NCBI GenBank assembly: GCA_964535215.1
Contig: CAZHST010000015.1
Location: 1-64,000 of the forward strand
DNA length: 64,000 bases
DNA from: JACQHM01 sp964535215
GTDB taxonomy: Bacteria > Methylomirabilota > Methylomirabilia > Methylomirabilales > JACQHM01
Direction of reading: 5' to 3'
The translations under genes were made by a program, and so were the position numbers. A model generated the notes under the pieces. The model worked only from the letters and a program-made list of their open reading frames with translations. It made no database searches and was not told the origin of the DNA. Of the stretch, positions 8,380 to 17,256 are shown in pieces; the stretch's first letter is position 1; every line of letters begins with the position of its first letter.

Positions 8380-8512
8380 ATGAATTATGTTAAATTGAAC
8401 AGGCCGAAGATTCTGGTCGTTGACAATGATCAGGAGATACGCTAGCTCCTGGTGGACGTCCTCACCCGGGAAGGTTATATCGTGTTTCACGCGAAGAATG
8501 GGGCAGAAGATT
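8380..8512 (+). pseudogene. Response regulator N-terminal fragment, copy of the gene at 10722
   Basis: ATG 8380 begins a frame reading KLNRPKILVVDNDQEIR, an amber stop at 8443-8445, and then LLVDVLTREGYIVFHAKNGA. The intact receiver gene at 10722 reads DLNRPKILVVDDDPEMRRLL and EDVLSREGYTVFQAENGS. The similarity extends over about 130 bp at DNA level and then stops. The stop codon and the loss of the rest of the receiver, including the phospho-acceptor Asp and the Lys, make it a dead partial duplicate. The two copies flank glgB. Confidence 0.85.
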
Positions 8513-8761
8513 GGCGGAAAGCAGCGGCCGTGAGGAGAGTCTTCTTTTCAGCCATGAGGAGGGGGATGCGGTGACGCTGGCCCTCCGCCGGTATGAGCCG
8601 TTCGTGGAGGACCCCGTGATCGAGCGGGTCGGAAAGCAGGAGCCCACGCACCGGCCAGAGGGTACCAAGCCTTCACCTCCCACTGGAGAAGAGGGCCTCA
8701 AATAGAAGGCACCGCAATGAAGGAGGATACTACCTTCAACTCGGTCTGCGAGGTGGTGTGA
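8513..8761. other. No assignable gene; 14-codon mini-ORF abuts glgB
   Basis: Between the response-regulator fragment and glgB I recognise no protein family on either strand. A 64-codon frame at 8511-8705 has no convincing ribosome site. ATG 8717 opens a 14-codon frame (MKEDTTFNSVCEVV) whose TGA at 8759-8761 is followed immediately by the glgB ATG in the same frame. It could be a leader peptide coupling translation to glgB or simply chance. Confidence 0.35.
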
Positions 8762-10735
8762 ATGACCCGAAGACCGCCGGTTTTGTTCGAGGTCACGTTG
8801 CTTAGCGATCAGGACCTCTACCTCTTCAACGAGGGGAGCCATTTCCGCCTGTACGAGAAGCTGGGGGCCCACCCTCTGACCGTCGACGGGGTCGAAGGGA
8901 CCTACTTTGCCGTGTGGGCCCCCAACGCCGAGCAGGTGTTCGTGATGGGGACCTTTAACGGTTGGGACAAGACAAGCCACCCGCTGCGGCCCCGAGAGCA
9001 GTCGGGGATCTGGGAGGGCTTCATCCCCGGCGTAGGCCAGGGGACCCTGTACAAGTACCACATCGTCTCCCGGTACCACGGCTACCGGGTGGACAAGGCG
9101 GATCCGTTCGCGGTCTTCAACGAGGTCCCGCCCAAGACGGCCTCGATCGTCTGGGATCTTGAGTATGCATGGGGGGACCAGGAATGGATGGCAGGACGGA
9201 AGAGGCGGAACGCCCTGGACGCCCCCATCGCCATCTACGAAGTCCACGTGGGCTCCTGGAGGCGGGTGCCCGAGGAGGGGAACCGGTCGTTAAGCTACCG
9301 GGAGCTGGCTTTGAGGTTGGCGGAGTACGTGAAGCGGATGGGCTTCACCCATGTGGAGTTCCTCCCCGTCATGGACCACCCCTTCTTCGGCTCGTGGGGC
9401 TACCAGGTTACCGGGTACTTCGCTCCCTCGGGCTTTTACGGCACCCCCCAGGACCTGATGTCCCTGATCGATTCCCTCCACCAGCACGGCATCGGCGTGA
9501 TCCTCGATTGGGTGCCCTCGCATTTTCCCACCGACGAGCATGGGCTCGGCTTCTTCGACGGGACCCACCTCTTTGAGCACGCCGACCCCAGGAAGGGCCT
9601 TCACCCTGACTGGAACACCTTCATCTTCAACTACGGGCGGAACGAGGTCCGGAGCTTCTTGATCTCCAGCGCCCTCTTCTGGCTGGACAAGTACCACGCC
9701 GATGGCCTCCGGGTGGATGCGGTCGCCTCGATGCTCTACCTGGACTACGGCCGAAGAGAGGGAGAGTGGATCCCCAACGCGTACGGGGGGAAGGAGAACC
9801 TCGAGGCCATCGCCTTTTTGCGGCGGTTCAACGAGGAGGTGTACCGAAACTTTCCCGACGTCCAGACGATCGCCGAGGAGTCCACGGCCTGGCCGATGGT
9901 CTCCCGGCCGACCTACGTGGGGGGGTTGGGGTTTGGGCTCAAATGGGACATGGGCTGGATGCACGACACCCTGGAGTACATGGCCCAGGATCCGATCTTC
10001 AGGAAGTACCATCACAACAAGTTGACCTTTCGCATGCTCTACGCCTTCCACGAGAACTTCATCCTCCCCCTCTCCCACGACGAGGTCGTCTACGGCAAGG
10101 GGTCGCTGCTTCGGAAGATGCCTGGGGATGACTGGCAGAGGTTCGCCAGCTTACGGCTCCTGTTCGGGTACATGTACGCCCAACCGGGCAAGAAGCTGCT
10201 GTTCATGGGGGGGGAGTTCGGCCAGTGGCGGGAGTGGGTCCACGACGACAGCCTGGACTGGGACCTCCTGGATTTGGTCCCTCATGCCGGTGTCCAGCGG
10301 TGGGTGGCGGACCTCAACCGGCTCTACCGGGATGAGCCGGCCCTCCACGAGCTCGACTGCAGTCCGGGAGGCTTCGAGTGGGTTGACTGTCACGATGCCG
10401 ACTCAAGCGTTGTCAGCCTGATCCGGAAGGGGAGGTCCCCGGACAGCATCGTGCTCGTCGTCTTGAACTTCACCCCCGTCCCCCGGTTCAACTACCGGGT
10501 GGGGGCGCCGCGTGGAGGGTTCTGGAAAGAGATCCTCAACAGCGATGCCCGGGAGTACGGGGGGAGCGGCCATGGCAACCTGGGCGGGGTGGAGGCAACG
10601 CCCATCCCTTATCACGGCCGCCCCTACTCCCTGAACCTCACCCTGCCCCCCCTTTCCGCCGTGTTCTTCAAGCTTTTTCCTGTCCCCCAGCTTTCAGGTT
10701 CAGGCGAGGAGGGTTCAGAGCATGGAAAGGGTTGA
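8762..10735 (+). CDS. glgB: 1,4-alpha-glucan branching enzyme (GH13)
   Basis: At 657 residues this is the usual GlgB length. It transfers short alpha-1,4-glucan chains to form alpha-1,6 branches in glycogen. A CBM48 domain (about 25-115) contains YFAVWAPNAEQVFVMGTFNGW. The GH13 barrel follows, with nucleophile Asp319 in DGLRVDAV, the acid/base Glu in IAEEST (372-373) and the transition-state Asp in LSHDEVV. A C-terminal beta domain starts near residue 540. No other glycogen gene (glgA, glgC, glgP) is in the window, so it may serve glycogen made elsewhere or share alpha-glucan with TreS. Its end overlaps the following receiver gene by 14 bp. Confidence 0.96.
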   Translation: MTRRPPVLFEVTLLSDQDLYLFNEGSHFRLYEKLGAHPLTVDGVEGTYFAVWAPNAEQVFVMGTFNGWDKTSHPLRPREQSGIWEGFIPGVGQGTLYKYHIVSRYHGYRVDKADPFAVFNEVPPKTASIVWDLEYAWGDQEWMAGRKRRNALDAPIAIYEVHVGSWRRVPEEGNRSLSYRELALRLAEYVKRMGFTHVEFLPVMDHPFFGSWGYQVTGYFAPSGFYGTPQDLMSLIDSLHQHGIGVILDWVPSHFPTDEHGLGFFDGTHLFEHADPRKGLHPDWNTFIFNYGRNEVRSFLISSALFWLDKYHADGLRVDAVASMLYLDYGRREGEWIPNAYGGKENLEAIAFLRRFNEEVYRNFPDVQTIAEESTAWPMVSRPTYVGGLGFGLKWDMGWMHDTLEYMAQDPIFRKYHHNKLTFRMLYAFHENFILPLSHDEVVYGKGSLLRKMPGDDWQRFASLRLLFGYMYAQPGKKLLFMGGEFGQWREWVHDDSLDWDLLDLVPHAGVQRWVADLNRLYRDEPALHELDCSPGGFEWVDCHDADSSVVSLIRKGRSPDSIVLVVLNFTPVPRFNYRVGAPRGGFWKEILNSDAREYGGSGHGNLGGVEATPIPYHGRPYSLNLTLPPLSAVFFKLFPVPQLSGSGEEGSEHGKG

Positions 10736-11120
10736 CCTCAACAGGCCAAAGATCCTGGTGGTTGACGACGATCCGGAGATGCGCCGGCTCCTGGAGGATG
10801 TCCTCAGCCGGGAAGGCTATACCGTGTTTCAGGCGGAGAACGGGTCGGAGGCTCTTCTCAAGCTTCGGGAGAGGTCCTACGATGTGATCATCCTGGATAA
10901 GATCATGACCGGCTTGAGTGGTCTGGAGATCCTGCCCGGCATTAAGGTGGTCCAGCCGGAAGCCCGCGTGATCCTGATCACCGCCTTCGGCGATCGGGAG
11001 ACCTACCTCGAAGCCTTAGGGAAAGGGGCGACCGCGTATCTGGCCAAACCCTTCGGCATGTCGGTCCTCGTCCAGATGGTCAAGAAGGCCCTCGAGCAGA
11101 AGACCTGCCCTGAGCGTTAG
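10722..11120 (+). CDS. Stand-alone response regulator receiver protein
   Basis: The 132 residues form a single REC domain with all key residues: the acidic pair in LVVDDDPEM, phospho-acceptor Asp in VIILDKIMTG, Thr in LITAFG and Lys in YLAKPFG. There is no output domain, so it would act like CheY/Spo0F by docking or as a phosphate sink. The gene starts inside the glgB 3' end after GAGGAGGG and is therefore cotranscribed with it. A broken copy of its 5' part lies before glgB. The partner kinase is not identified; the kinase at 5320 is the nearest candidate. Confidence 0.92.
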   Translation: MERVDLNRPKILVVDDDPEMRRLLEDVLSREGYTVFQAENGSEALLKLRERSYDVIILDKIMTGLSGLEILPGIKVVQPEARVILITAFGDRETYLEALGKGATAYLAKPFGMSVLVQMVKKALEQKTCPER

Positions 11121-11148
11121 CGAGGGGGGAATGGGGAGGGAAGAGGCC

Positions 11149-12363
11149 ATGAGTGACTTCCATCAGACGGGCGTGATTACGACGCTCCACCGACTGGGGA
11201 AGCCGAACCTGGATCAGTTGGAGAAGGAGCTGGAGGAGACCCTCCTCCTTCGACCTATTGCCCTTGTCCTTCCTTGCCTCTATACTGAGTTGGAGGGGGA
11301 GGCGATGTCCCGGATCATCCGGGAGCTGGCCCGGGTCCGCTACCTCCGGGAGATCGTCATCTCGCTGGGGCGGGCCGGGAAGGAGGAGTTCGAGCGGGCC
11401 AAGGCGTTTTTCGCCGTCCTCCCCCAGAGTCCCAGGATTGTGTGGAATGACGGCCCCCGGGTCCAGGCCCTCTACCAACTGCTCCAGGAGCATGGCATCT
11501 CCGCTGGACCTGATGGGAAAGGGCGATCAGCCTGGATGGCCTTCGGCTACGTCTTGGCCCGCGGTCAGAGTGATGTCATCGCCCTTCACGACTGTGACAT
11601 CGTGACCTACACCCGGGAGCTTCTGGCCAGACTCTGCTATCCCGTAGCCAACCCGAAGCTGGCCTTCGAGTTCTGCAAGGGCTACTACAGCCGGGTGACG
11701 GATCGGCTGCACGGTCGGGCTACCAGGCTCCTGGTCACGCCCTTGATCCGGGCCCTTCAGCGGATGGTCGGGTACCAACCCTTCCTGATCTATCTCGACA
11801 GCTTCCGGTACCCGCTGGCCGGGGAGTTCGCCATGCTGGCGGATCTGGCCCGGGTGAACCGGATCCCCTGGGATTGGGGGTTAGAGGTGGGGGTCTTGGC
11901 CGAGGTCTACCGGAACTGTGCCATCGGCCGGGTCTGTCAGGTGGACCTCCTGGATACCTACGAGCATAAGCACCAGGTCCTCTCCCTGGACGATCCGACG
12001 AAGGGCCTCATGCGGATGGCCGTGGACATCACCAAAAGCCTGCTCAGAACCCTGGCGGAGGAGGGAATCCCCATCTCCGAAGGTTTTCTCAAGACCCTGC
12101 CGGTCGGCTACCTCCGCTCCGCCAGGGAGATGATGAGCCGCTACCAGAATGATGCCTACATCAATAGTCTCCGCTTTGACCAGCATGAGGAGGGGATGGC
12201 GGTGGAAGCCTTCGCCCAGGCGATCCGTCTCGCCAGCGAAGAGTTCGTGGCCGATCCCCTGAGTGTGCCTTTGATCCCCAACTGGAACCGGGTCCTCGCC
12301 GCCATCCCGGACTTCTTCGTCAGGCTCCGGGAGGCGGTGGATCTGGACAACGCTTCAGGATGA
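11149..12363 (+). CDS. gpgS: Glucosyl-3-phosphoglycerate synthase (GT81-type)
   Basis: A GT-A fold glycosyltransferase of about 404 residues. It strongly resembles, from memory, the non-actinobacterial GpgS of Persephonella marina. Shared blocks include the N-terminal GVITTLHRLG, LVLPCLYTELEG, the nucleotide/metal motif LHDCDIVTY, YLDSFRYPLAGEFAML, IPWDWGLEVGVLAEVYRN and YEHKHQVLS. GpgS transfers glucose from an NDP-glucose to 3-phosphoglycerate; a phosphatase then yields the compatible solute glucosylglycerate. The mpgP/gpgP-like phosphatase five genes downstream fits. I use ATG 11149, which has GGGAGGG upstream; ATG 11131 is the alternative. The sugar donor cannot be read from sequence. Confidence 0.85.
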   Translation: MSDFHQTGVITTLHRLGKPNLDQLEKELEETLLLRPIALVLPCLYTELEGEAMSRIIRELARVRYLREIVISLGRAGKEEFERAKAFFAVLPQSPRIVWNDGPRVQALYQLLQEHGISAGPDGKGRSAWMAFGYVLARGQSDVIALHDCDIVTYTRELLARLCYPVANPKLAFEFCKGYYSRVTDRLHGRATRLLVTPLIRALQRMVGYQPFLIYLDSFRYPLAGEFAMLADLARVNRIPWDWGLEVGVLAEVYRNCAIGRVCQVDLLDTYEHKHQVLSLDDPTKGLMRMAVDITKSLLRTLAEEGIPISEGFLKTLPVGYLRSAREMMSRYQNDAYINSLRFDQHEEGMAVEAFAQAIRLASEEFVADPLSVPLIPNWNRVLAAIPDFFVRLREAVDLDNASG

Positions 12364-12389
12364 GGGTGGCTGTAGAGGAGGGGGGAGCC

Positions 12390-12806
12390 ATGGAGCTATC
12401 GTTCCAGCATTATCGTCGGCAGACCGAGAAGAGGCTCAGGGAGTATGAGCAGAGACTTCGGGAGTGCGAGGCGCGCATCAGGAGCCTGCAGCGGAAGATC
12501 CAGCAGACCGAGGGAGAAGACCGGGCCGCCATTCAGAGGATCCTCGACGACCTCCAGGATCGGTACAGCCAGGCGAAGACCGTATGGGGCAAGGCCCTGG
12601 AGCAGGTCGAGCGAACCTTGAGCGAGGGGAGGACGGCGATCGAGGCAGCCCTGGCCACCGCGGGAGAGGTCGGGACCCGATCGGCAAAGACGGCCCGGGG
12701 GCTCCTGAAGGCCACCCGCATCCGGATCCGGGCCGTGCGGGAGGGGGTGAAGGCCGGGATTCAGGCCGCCAAAGAGGTCAGGAAGCGTCGAAGGGAGCGG
12801 GGGTGA
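12390..12806 (+). CDS. Small basic coiled-coil protein, unknown function
   Basis: About 138 residues, almost entirely predicted helix and very rich in Arg, Lys, Glu and Gln, with heptad-like spacing over residues 1-75 (HYRRQTEKRLREYEQRLREC and what follows). A second, Ala-rich amphipathic half (TLSEGRTAIEAALATAGEVG) precedes a very basic C-terminus ending KEVRKRRRERG. No family is recognised. ATG 12390 has a GGAGGGGGG ribosome site; ATG 12360, which overlaps the gpgS stop as ATGA, is the other option. It lies in the osmolyte operon between gpgS and the DUF5752-like gene, and its stop overlaps the next start (GTGA), so it is cotranslated with both. A structural or nucleic-acid-binding role is possible but unproven. 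Confidence 0.7.
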   Translation: MELSFQHYRRQTEKRLREYEQRLRECEARIRSLQRKIQQTEGEDRAAIQRILDDLQDRYSQAKTVWGKALEQVERTLSEGRTAIEAALATAGEVGTRSAKTARGLLKATRIRIRAVREGVKAGIQAAKEVRKRRRERG

Positions 12807-13483
12807 GCAAGGTGGAGCAGAGGTCTGAGGAACCCTTCGTCTTCGTGGGATGCATCGAGCTCCAGGAGCTCCTGGGGGAGTGGGCCGAGGATGAGAAACA
12901 GCTCGTGGATCTCTTGGAGCAGGTGCCTTTGGATTCGATCTACTACCACACCCACAGCTACTTCCTCCGGCACCGGTACATCCCGACCCCTTTCACCAAC
13001 GATTTCGCCAACTGGGCAGCCCTTGAGGTCCGGGATCAGGTGCTGGCGGAGAAGCTGGCCGTGGTGGATCCCTTCGAGTTCGATGGGTTGGAGCCGTTAA
13101 GGGATGAGCTGATCTCCATCATTGACGAACATCTCTCGCGGATGGCCATCGTGCCCAGGGTGGTCTTCGGCGAGCCTTTCTACTTCAAGCAATCCAGGAT
13201 CATCGAAGTCCCTACAGGGCGAGAGGCTTGGACCTTGCGAGAGTTCCGGAACGCCCTTTCCGAGGTGGACATTAGCGCTATCTACTACCACATGTTCGAG
13301 GCCCGGATCCGGCTCGACCGGAGGGAGAGTGATTTCTCCATCTGGCTCCAGAAGGGTTTAGGGCTCCCGGAGTTGGCGGAAAAGGTCAGGACCCTTCACC
13401 CATACCTGGGGAGTCTGGAGCGCCTCCGCTCCAGACTCCTCGTGGTCTGCGACGAGTTCCTGGCGAAGGAAGGTGTCGGGTAA
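12803..13483 (+). CDS. DUF5752-like protein with two tandem domain copies
   Basis: About 226 soluble residues made of two diverged repeats. Repeat 1 (about 7-112) contains EPFVFVGCIEL, SIYYHTHSYFLRH, DFANWAAL and LRDELISIIDEHL. Repeat 2 (about 118-222) contains EPFYFKQSRI, AIYYHMFEARIRL, DFSIWLQKGLG and LRSRLLVVCDEFL. The paired EPF, IYYH and DF-W motifs are plainly visible. I believe this is the DUF5752 family, which has no known activity. GTG 12803 overlaps the preceding stop. Its place inside a trehalose/glucosylglycerate operon suggests a link to glycan or solute metabolism, perhaps regulatory, but that is context only. Confidence 0.72.
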   Translation: MSKVEQRSEEPFVFVGCIELQELLGEWAEDEKQLVDLLEQVPLDSIYYHTHSYFLRHRYIPTPFTNDFANWAALEVRDQVLAEKLAVVDPFEFDGLEPLRDELISIIDEHLSRMAIVPRVVFGEPFYFKQSRIIEVPTGREAWTLREFRNALSEVDISAIYYHMFEARIRLDRRESDFSIWLQKGLGLPELAEKVRTLHPYLGSLERLRSRLLVVCDEFLAKEGVG

Positions 13484-13503
13484 ACAAGGAGGGAGAGCCT
13501 GCG

Positions 13504-15183
13504 GTGCTGAACACCGATGAGCTGTGGTACAAGGATGCCATCTTTTACGAACTCCATGTCAAGGCCTTCTACGACAGCAACGGGGATGGCATCGGGGATT
13601 TTCGCGGCTTGACGGAGAAACTCGATTACCTCCAGTGGCTGGGGGTGGATTGTCTCTGGCTTCTGCCCTTTTATCCATCACCGCTTAAGGACGATGGCTA
13701 TGATATCTCCGATTACTACGGGATTTGCCCCGATTATGGCTCCATCAGGGACTTCCAGGAATTTCTCGGAGAGGCCCACCGCCGGGGCATCCGGGTGATC
13801 GCCGATCTGGTGATGAACCACACCTCGGATCAGCATCCCTGGTTCCAGGAGGCGAGAAGTTCTCCCGATTCCCCCAAGCGCCATTACTATGTCTGGAGCG
13901 ACACCGATCGGAAGTATGAAAAAGCCAGGATCATCTTCATTGATACGGAGAAGTCTAACTGGACCTGGGATCCGGTGGCCCAGGCGTATTACTGGCATCG
14001 GTTCTTCAGCCATCAGCCGGACCTGAACTATGAGAATCCTGAGGTCCGGCAGGCCATGCTCGACGTGATGACCTACTGGCTTGACATGGGGCTCGACGGG
14101 TTCCGGTGCGATGCCGTGCCCTACCTGTTCGAGCGGGAGGGGACGCTCTGTGAGAACCTTCCCGAGACCCACGCGTACCTGAAGGAGATCCGCCGGAGGA
14201 TTGATGAGGCCTACAAGGGTCGCATCCTCCTGGCAGAGGCCAATCAGTGGCCGACCGACGTTCGTTCCTACTTTGGGAATGGGGACGAATTCCACATGGC
14301 CTTCCATTTTCCCTTAATGCCCCGGATGTTCATGGCCTTAAGAAGCGAGGACCGACAGCCGATCATGGATATCTTCACCCATACCCCTCCTCTCCCAGAA
14401 AGCTGTCAGTGGTGCCTCTTCTTAAGGAATCACGATGAGCTGACCTTGGAGATGTGTACGGGTGAGGAGAGGGACTACATGTATTACGCCTATGCGAGGG
14501 ATCCGCTGATGAGGCGGAATATTGGGATCTGTCGCCGTCTGGCCCCCCTGGTGGACAACGATCGCCGCAAGATCGAGCTTTTAAACAGCCTGCTCTTCAC
14601 GTTGCCCGGCAGCCCCATCATCTACTACGGGGATGAGATTGGGATGGGCGACAACATCCACCTCGGGGACCGAAATGGTGTCCGCACCCCTATGCAGTGG
14701 TCAGGGGATCGGAATGCGGGCTTCTCAAAGGCCGATCCCTCGAGGCTCTACCTCCCGGTGATCACGGACCCCGTCTATGGCTATGAGGCGGTCAATGTGG
14801 AGGCCCAGATCCAAACTCCCCATTCGCTGTTGCACTGGATGAGGCGGCTCATCGCCATTCGGAAGAAACACCCGGTGTTTGGCCGTGGTTCGATCGAATT
14901 CCTCCATCCGGCAAACGAGAAGGTCTTAGCCCACATCAGACAGTATCAAGGGGAAACGGTTCTGCTGGTTCATAACCTGGCCGGTTCCGCCCAGCCGGTC
15001 GCCCTGGACTTAAGACGATTTGCGGGGGCGGTCCCTGTTGAGCTGTTTGGGGGGACCCGTTTCCCACCGATTGACGATCGTCCTTATGTGCTGAGCCTTG
15101 GCCCTTACGGGTTTTACTGGTTCCGGCTCCAGAGGAGCATGGAGGAGGAGGGGTCCTATGGGATTGAGGGCACCGCGATATAG
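13504..15183 (+). CDS. treS: Trehalose synthase, maltose alpha-D-glucosyltransferase (GH13)
   Basis: At 559 residues it is the size of TreS without a fused maltokinase. TreS interconverts maltose and trehalose in the cytoplasm. The N-terminus WYKDAIFYELHVKAFYDSNG is characteristic of the family. The GH13 catalytic residues are the Asp in GFRCDAV, the Glu in LLAEANQW and the Asp in RNHDEL. FHMAFHFPLMPRMFM is also TreS-typical. A beta-rich C-terminal domain ends the protein. It starts with GTG after AAGGAGG. Next to glgB it can link alpha-glucan breakdown and trehalose; no maltokinase (pep2) is visible here. Confidence 0.93.
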   Translation: MLNTDELWYKDAIFYELHVKAFYDSNGDGIGDFRGLTEKLDYLQWLGVDCLWLLPFYPSPLKDDGYDISDYYGICPDYGSIRDFQEFLGEAHRRGIRVIADLVMNHTSDQHPWFQEARSSPDSPKRHYYVWSDTDRKYEKARIIFIDTEKSNWTWDPVAQAYYWHRFFSHQPDLNYENPEVRQAMLDVMTYWLDMGLDGFRCDAVPYLFEREGTLCENLPETHAYLKEIRRRIDEAYKGRILLAEANQWPTDVRSYFGNGDEFHMAFHFPLMPRMFMALRSEDRQPIMDIFTHTPPLPESCQWCLFLRNHDELTLEMCTGEERDYMYYAYARDPLMRRNIGICRRLAPLVDNDRRKIELLNSLLFTLPGSPIIYYGDEIGMGDNIHLGDRNGVRTPMQWSGDRNAGFSKADPSRLYLPVITDPVYGYEAVNVEAQIQTPHSLLHWMRRLIAIRKKHPVFGRGSIEFLHPANEKVLAHIRQYQGETVLLVHNLAGSAQPVALDLRRFAGAVPVELFGGTRFPPIDDRPYVLSLGPYGFYWFRLQRSMEEEGSYGIEGTAI

Positions 15184-15223
15184 GGGTGCGATGGATTCTT
15201 ACGGAAGGAGAGGGTAGGGAAGG

Positions 15224-16426
15224 ATGTCCATCCAGTTGGACGACTACCGGGAGGTCGCACCCAAGGGGTCTGTGGACTTCCTCTACCGTTTAAGCGAGCT
15301 GGTGAAGGGGAGGAGCTTCCTCCACGTGAGCGCCACCCGGTACGGGGGGGGTGCCGCCGAGATCCTCCGTCGTTTGGTACCGATGATGAAGGCCCTGGGG
15401 GTGGAGGCCCGGTGGGAGGTGATCACAGGGGTTCAGGAGTTCTTCACGTTCACGAAAAGCCTCTACAACGCCCTCCAGGGTCAGGAGCAGGTGATCACCG
15501 AGGAGATGTTAAAGACCTATCTCGAGGTCAACCGGCAGAACGCCCAGGCCCTGGACCTGGAGGCCGATCTGGTCATGATCCATGATCCCCAGCCGGCCGC
15601 CCTGATTGAGCATCGGAAGCGAGGACGATGGGTCTGGCGCTGCCATCTCGACGTCTCCCAGCCCCAGCGAAGGGCGTGGAACTTCCTCCGTCAGTTCGTC
15701 GGCCGATACGATGCCGCCGTCTTCTCCCTTCCCAGGTTTGCCCAGCGCCTCAGGATCCCCCAGTTTCTGATCTATCCCTCCATTGATCCCTTGAGCGACA
15801 AGAACCGGGAGCTGGCCAGGGGCGAGGTCAACCGGATCCTCGACCGTCTGGAGATCCCCAGGGACAAACCGATCCTCCTCCAGGTCTCCCCCTTCGACCG
15901 GTTTCAGGACCCCTTGGGGGTCATCAACGCTTACCGGCTTGTGAAGAAGTACCACAATTGTCGGCTGGTCCTGGCCGGGGGAGGGGTGGTCCATGACCCC
16001 GAGCGGGAGGCGCTTTTGGCTGAGGTCCAGGAGGCGGCCGGACGGGACCCCGACATCCATGTCCTTCAGCTTCCTCCCGAGGCCGACCTGGAGATCAACG
16101 CCCTCCAGCGGGCGGCCACCATTGTCCTCCAGAAGTCCCTTAGGGAGGGCTTCGGCCTGACCGTCTCCGAGGCCATGTGGAAGGGGAAGCCCGTCATCGG
16201 GGGGATCGCCGGAGGGATCACGGTCCAGATCTTAAACGACGTCACCGGGTACACGGTGCACTCGGTGGAGGGGGCCGCCTTCAGGATCCGCTATCTCTTG
16301 GACAACCCGGAGCTGATCGGGAGGATGGGCGGGGCGGCCCGGGAGCACGTCCGCCGGAACTTCCTGATCACCAGGCACCTGGGGGATTACCTGGCCCTCC
16401 TGGTGATCTTCAGCAGAGGTCAGTAG
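15224..16426 (+). CDS. treT: Trehalose glycosyltransferring synthase (GT4)
   Basis: A 400-residue GT-B glycosyltransferase that makes trehalose directly and reversibly from NDP-glucose and glucose. It aligns along its length with the archaeal TreT I recall from Pyrococcus: LDDYREV near the start, HVSATRYGGGAAEIL, FTKSLYNALQG, LVMIHDPQPAALIEH, WRCHLDVSQP, FLIYPSIDPLSDKN, and the C-terminal donor-site block SLREGFGLTVSEAMWKGKPV. The ATG follows AGGGAAGG. TreT is otherwise best known in thermophiles and archaea. Its presence beside otsAB and treS gives this organism a third route to the same sugar. Confidence 0.92.
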   Translation: MSIQLDDYREVAPKGSVDFLYRLSELVKGRSFLHVSATRYGGGAAEILRRLVPMMKALGVEARWEVITGVQEFFTFTKSLYNALQGQEQVITEEMLKTYLEVNRQNAQALDLEADLVMIHDPQPAALIEHRKRGRWVWRCHLDVSQPQRRAWNFLRQFVGRYDAAVFSLPRFAQRLRIPQFLIYPSIDPLSDKNRELARGEVNRILDRLEIPRDKPILLQVSPFDRFQDPLGVINAYRLVKKYHNCRLVLAGGGVVHDPEREALLAEVQEAAGRDPDIHVLQLPPEADLEINALQRAATIVLQKSLREGFGLTVSEAMWKGKPVIGGIAGGITVQILNDVTGYTVHSVEGAAFRIRYLLDNPELIGRMGGAAREHVRRNFLITRHLGDYLALLVIFSRGQ

Positions 16427-16428
16427 GG

Positions 16429-17256
16429 ATGGGGACCTTTGTCGTCTTCACCGACCTTGACGGGACCCTTTTGGATCATCAGACCTATGCCTTCGAGGCG
16501 GCCCGACCGGCCCTGAAGCTCCTCAAGGATCGGGAGATCCCTCTCATCTTTTGTTCCAGCAAGACCCGGGCCGAGGTGGAGCGCTACCGGAGGCTCTTCC
16601 ACGACGGGGATCCCTTCATCGTGGAGAATGGAGGGGCTATCTTTATCCCAAGGGGCTATTTCCCCTTTTCCTTTCCCTATCAGCGGACGGTCGGGAACTA
16701 TTTGGTGATCGAGCTGGGGGTTCCCTACTTTCACTTGGTCAGGGCCTTGGATCAGGCCAAGAGGGAAAGCGGGGTGAAGGTCCTCGCCTTCTCGGATCTG
16801 GGGATCCGGGAGGTGGCGATGCTGACCGGGCTTCCCCTGGAAGAGGCCACCTTGGCCAAACGGAGGGAGTATGATGAACCCTTTCAAGTGAAGGGAGGTC
16901 CAGAAGAGCTGGCCCGTCTCGCAGCCCTCCTTGAGGAAAAGGGTCTCCATGTGACGCGTGGTGGAAGGTTCCACCATCTGACGGGAGGATGTGACAAGGG
17001 CAGGGCGGTGGCGATGCTGATCGAGCTTTTTCGGAGAAAGCTTGGTTCCTTGACCACCGTAGCCCTGGGGGACAGCTTAAGCGATCGGCCGATGCTGGAA
17101 GTGGTGGACCTCCCCATCCTGGTCCAGAAGGAGGGTGGGCGGTACGATCCCGAGGTCCAGCTCTCGACGCTGATTTACGCTCCTGGGGTAGGGCCGGAGG
17201 GCTGGAATGCGACCCTCCTGGAGCTCTTTGCCCGAGAGGGGGGAAATGGCCGGTGA
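16429..17256 (+). CDS. mpgP: Mannosyl/glucosyl-3-phosphoglycerate phosphatase (HAD)
   Basis: A 275-residue HAD hydrolase of the MpgP/GpgP type, which dephosphorylates mannosyl- or glucosyl-3-phosphoglycerate to the free osmolyte. Motif I is FTDLDGTLLD, motif II IFCSSKTR, and motif IV LGDSLSDRPML. The cap contains the family-typical PFIVENGGAIFIPRGYFP and TGGCDKGRAV. ATG 16429 lies two bases after the treT stop, and the end overlaps the next glycosyltransferase by 11 bp, so translation is tightly coupled. It probably acts on the product of GpgS, of the adjacent glycosyltransferase, or of both. Confidence 0.9.
   Translation: MGTFVVFTDLDGTLLDHQTYAFEAARPALKLLKDREIPLIFCSSKTRAEVERYRRLFHDGDPFIVENGGAIFIPRGYFPFSFPYQRTVGNYLVIELGVPYFHLVRALDQAKRESGVKVLAFSDLGIREVAMLTGLPLEEATLAKRREYDEPFQVKGGPEELARLAALLEEKGLHVTRGGRFHHLTGGCDKGRAVAMLIELFRRKLGSLTTVALGDSLSDRPMLEVVDLPILVQKEGGRYDPEVQLSTLIYAPGVGPEGWNATLLELFAREGGNGR

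Noticed and set aside
8717..8764. In-frame TGA between a mini-ORF and glgB as a selenocysteine codon
   Set aside because: SelB exists in this genome, but GlgB starts normally at 8762, no SECIS-like hairpin is seen after the TGA, and a Sec near the GlgB N-terminus has no precedent I know.
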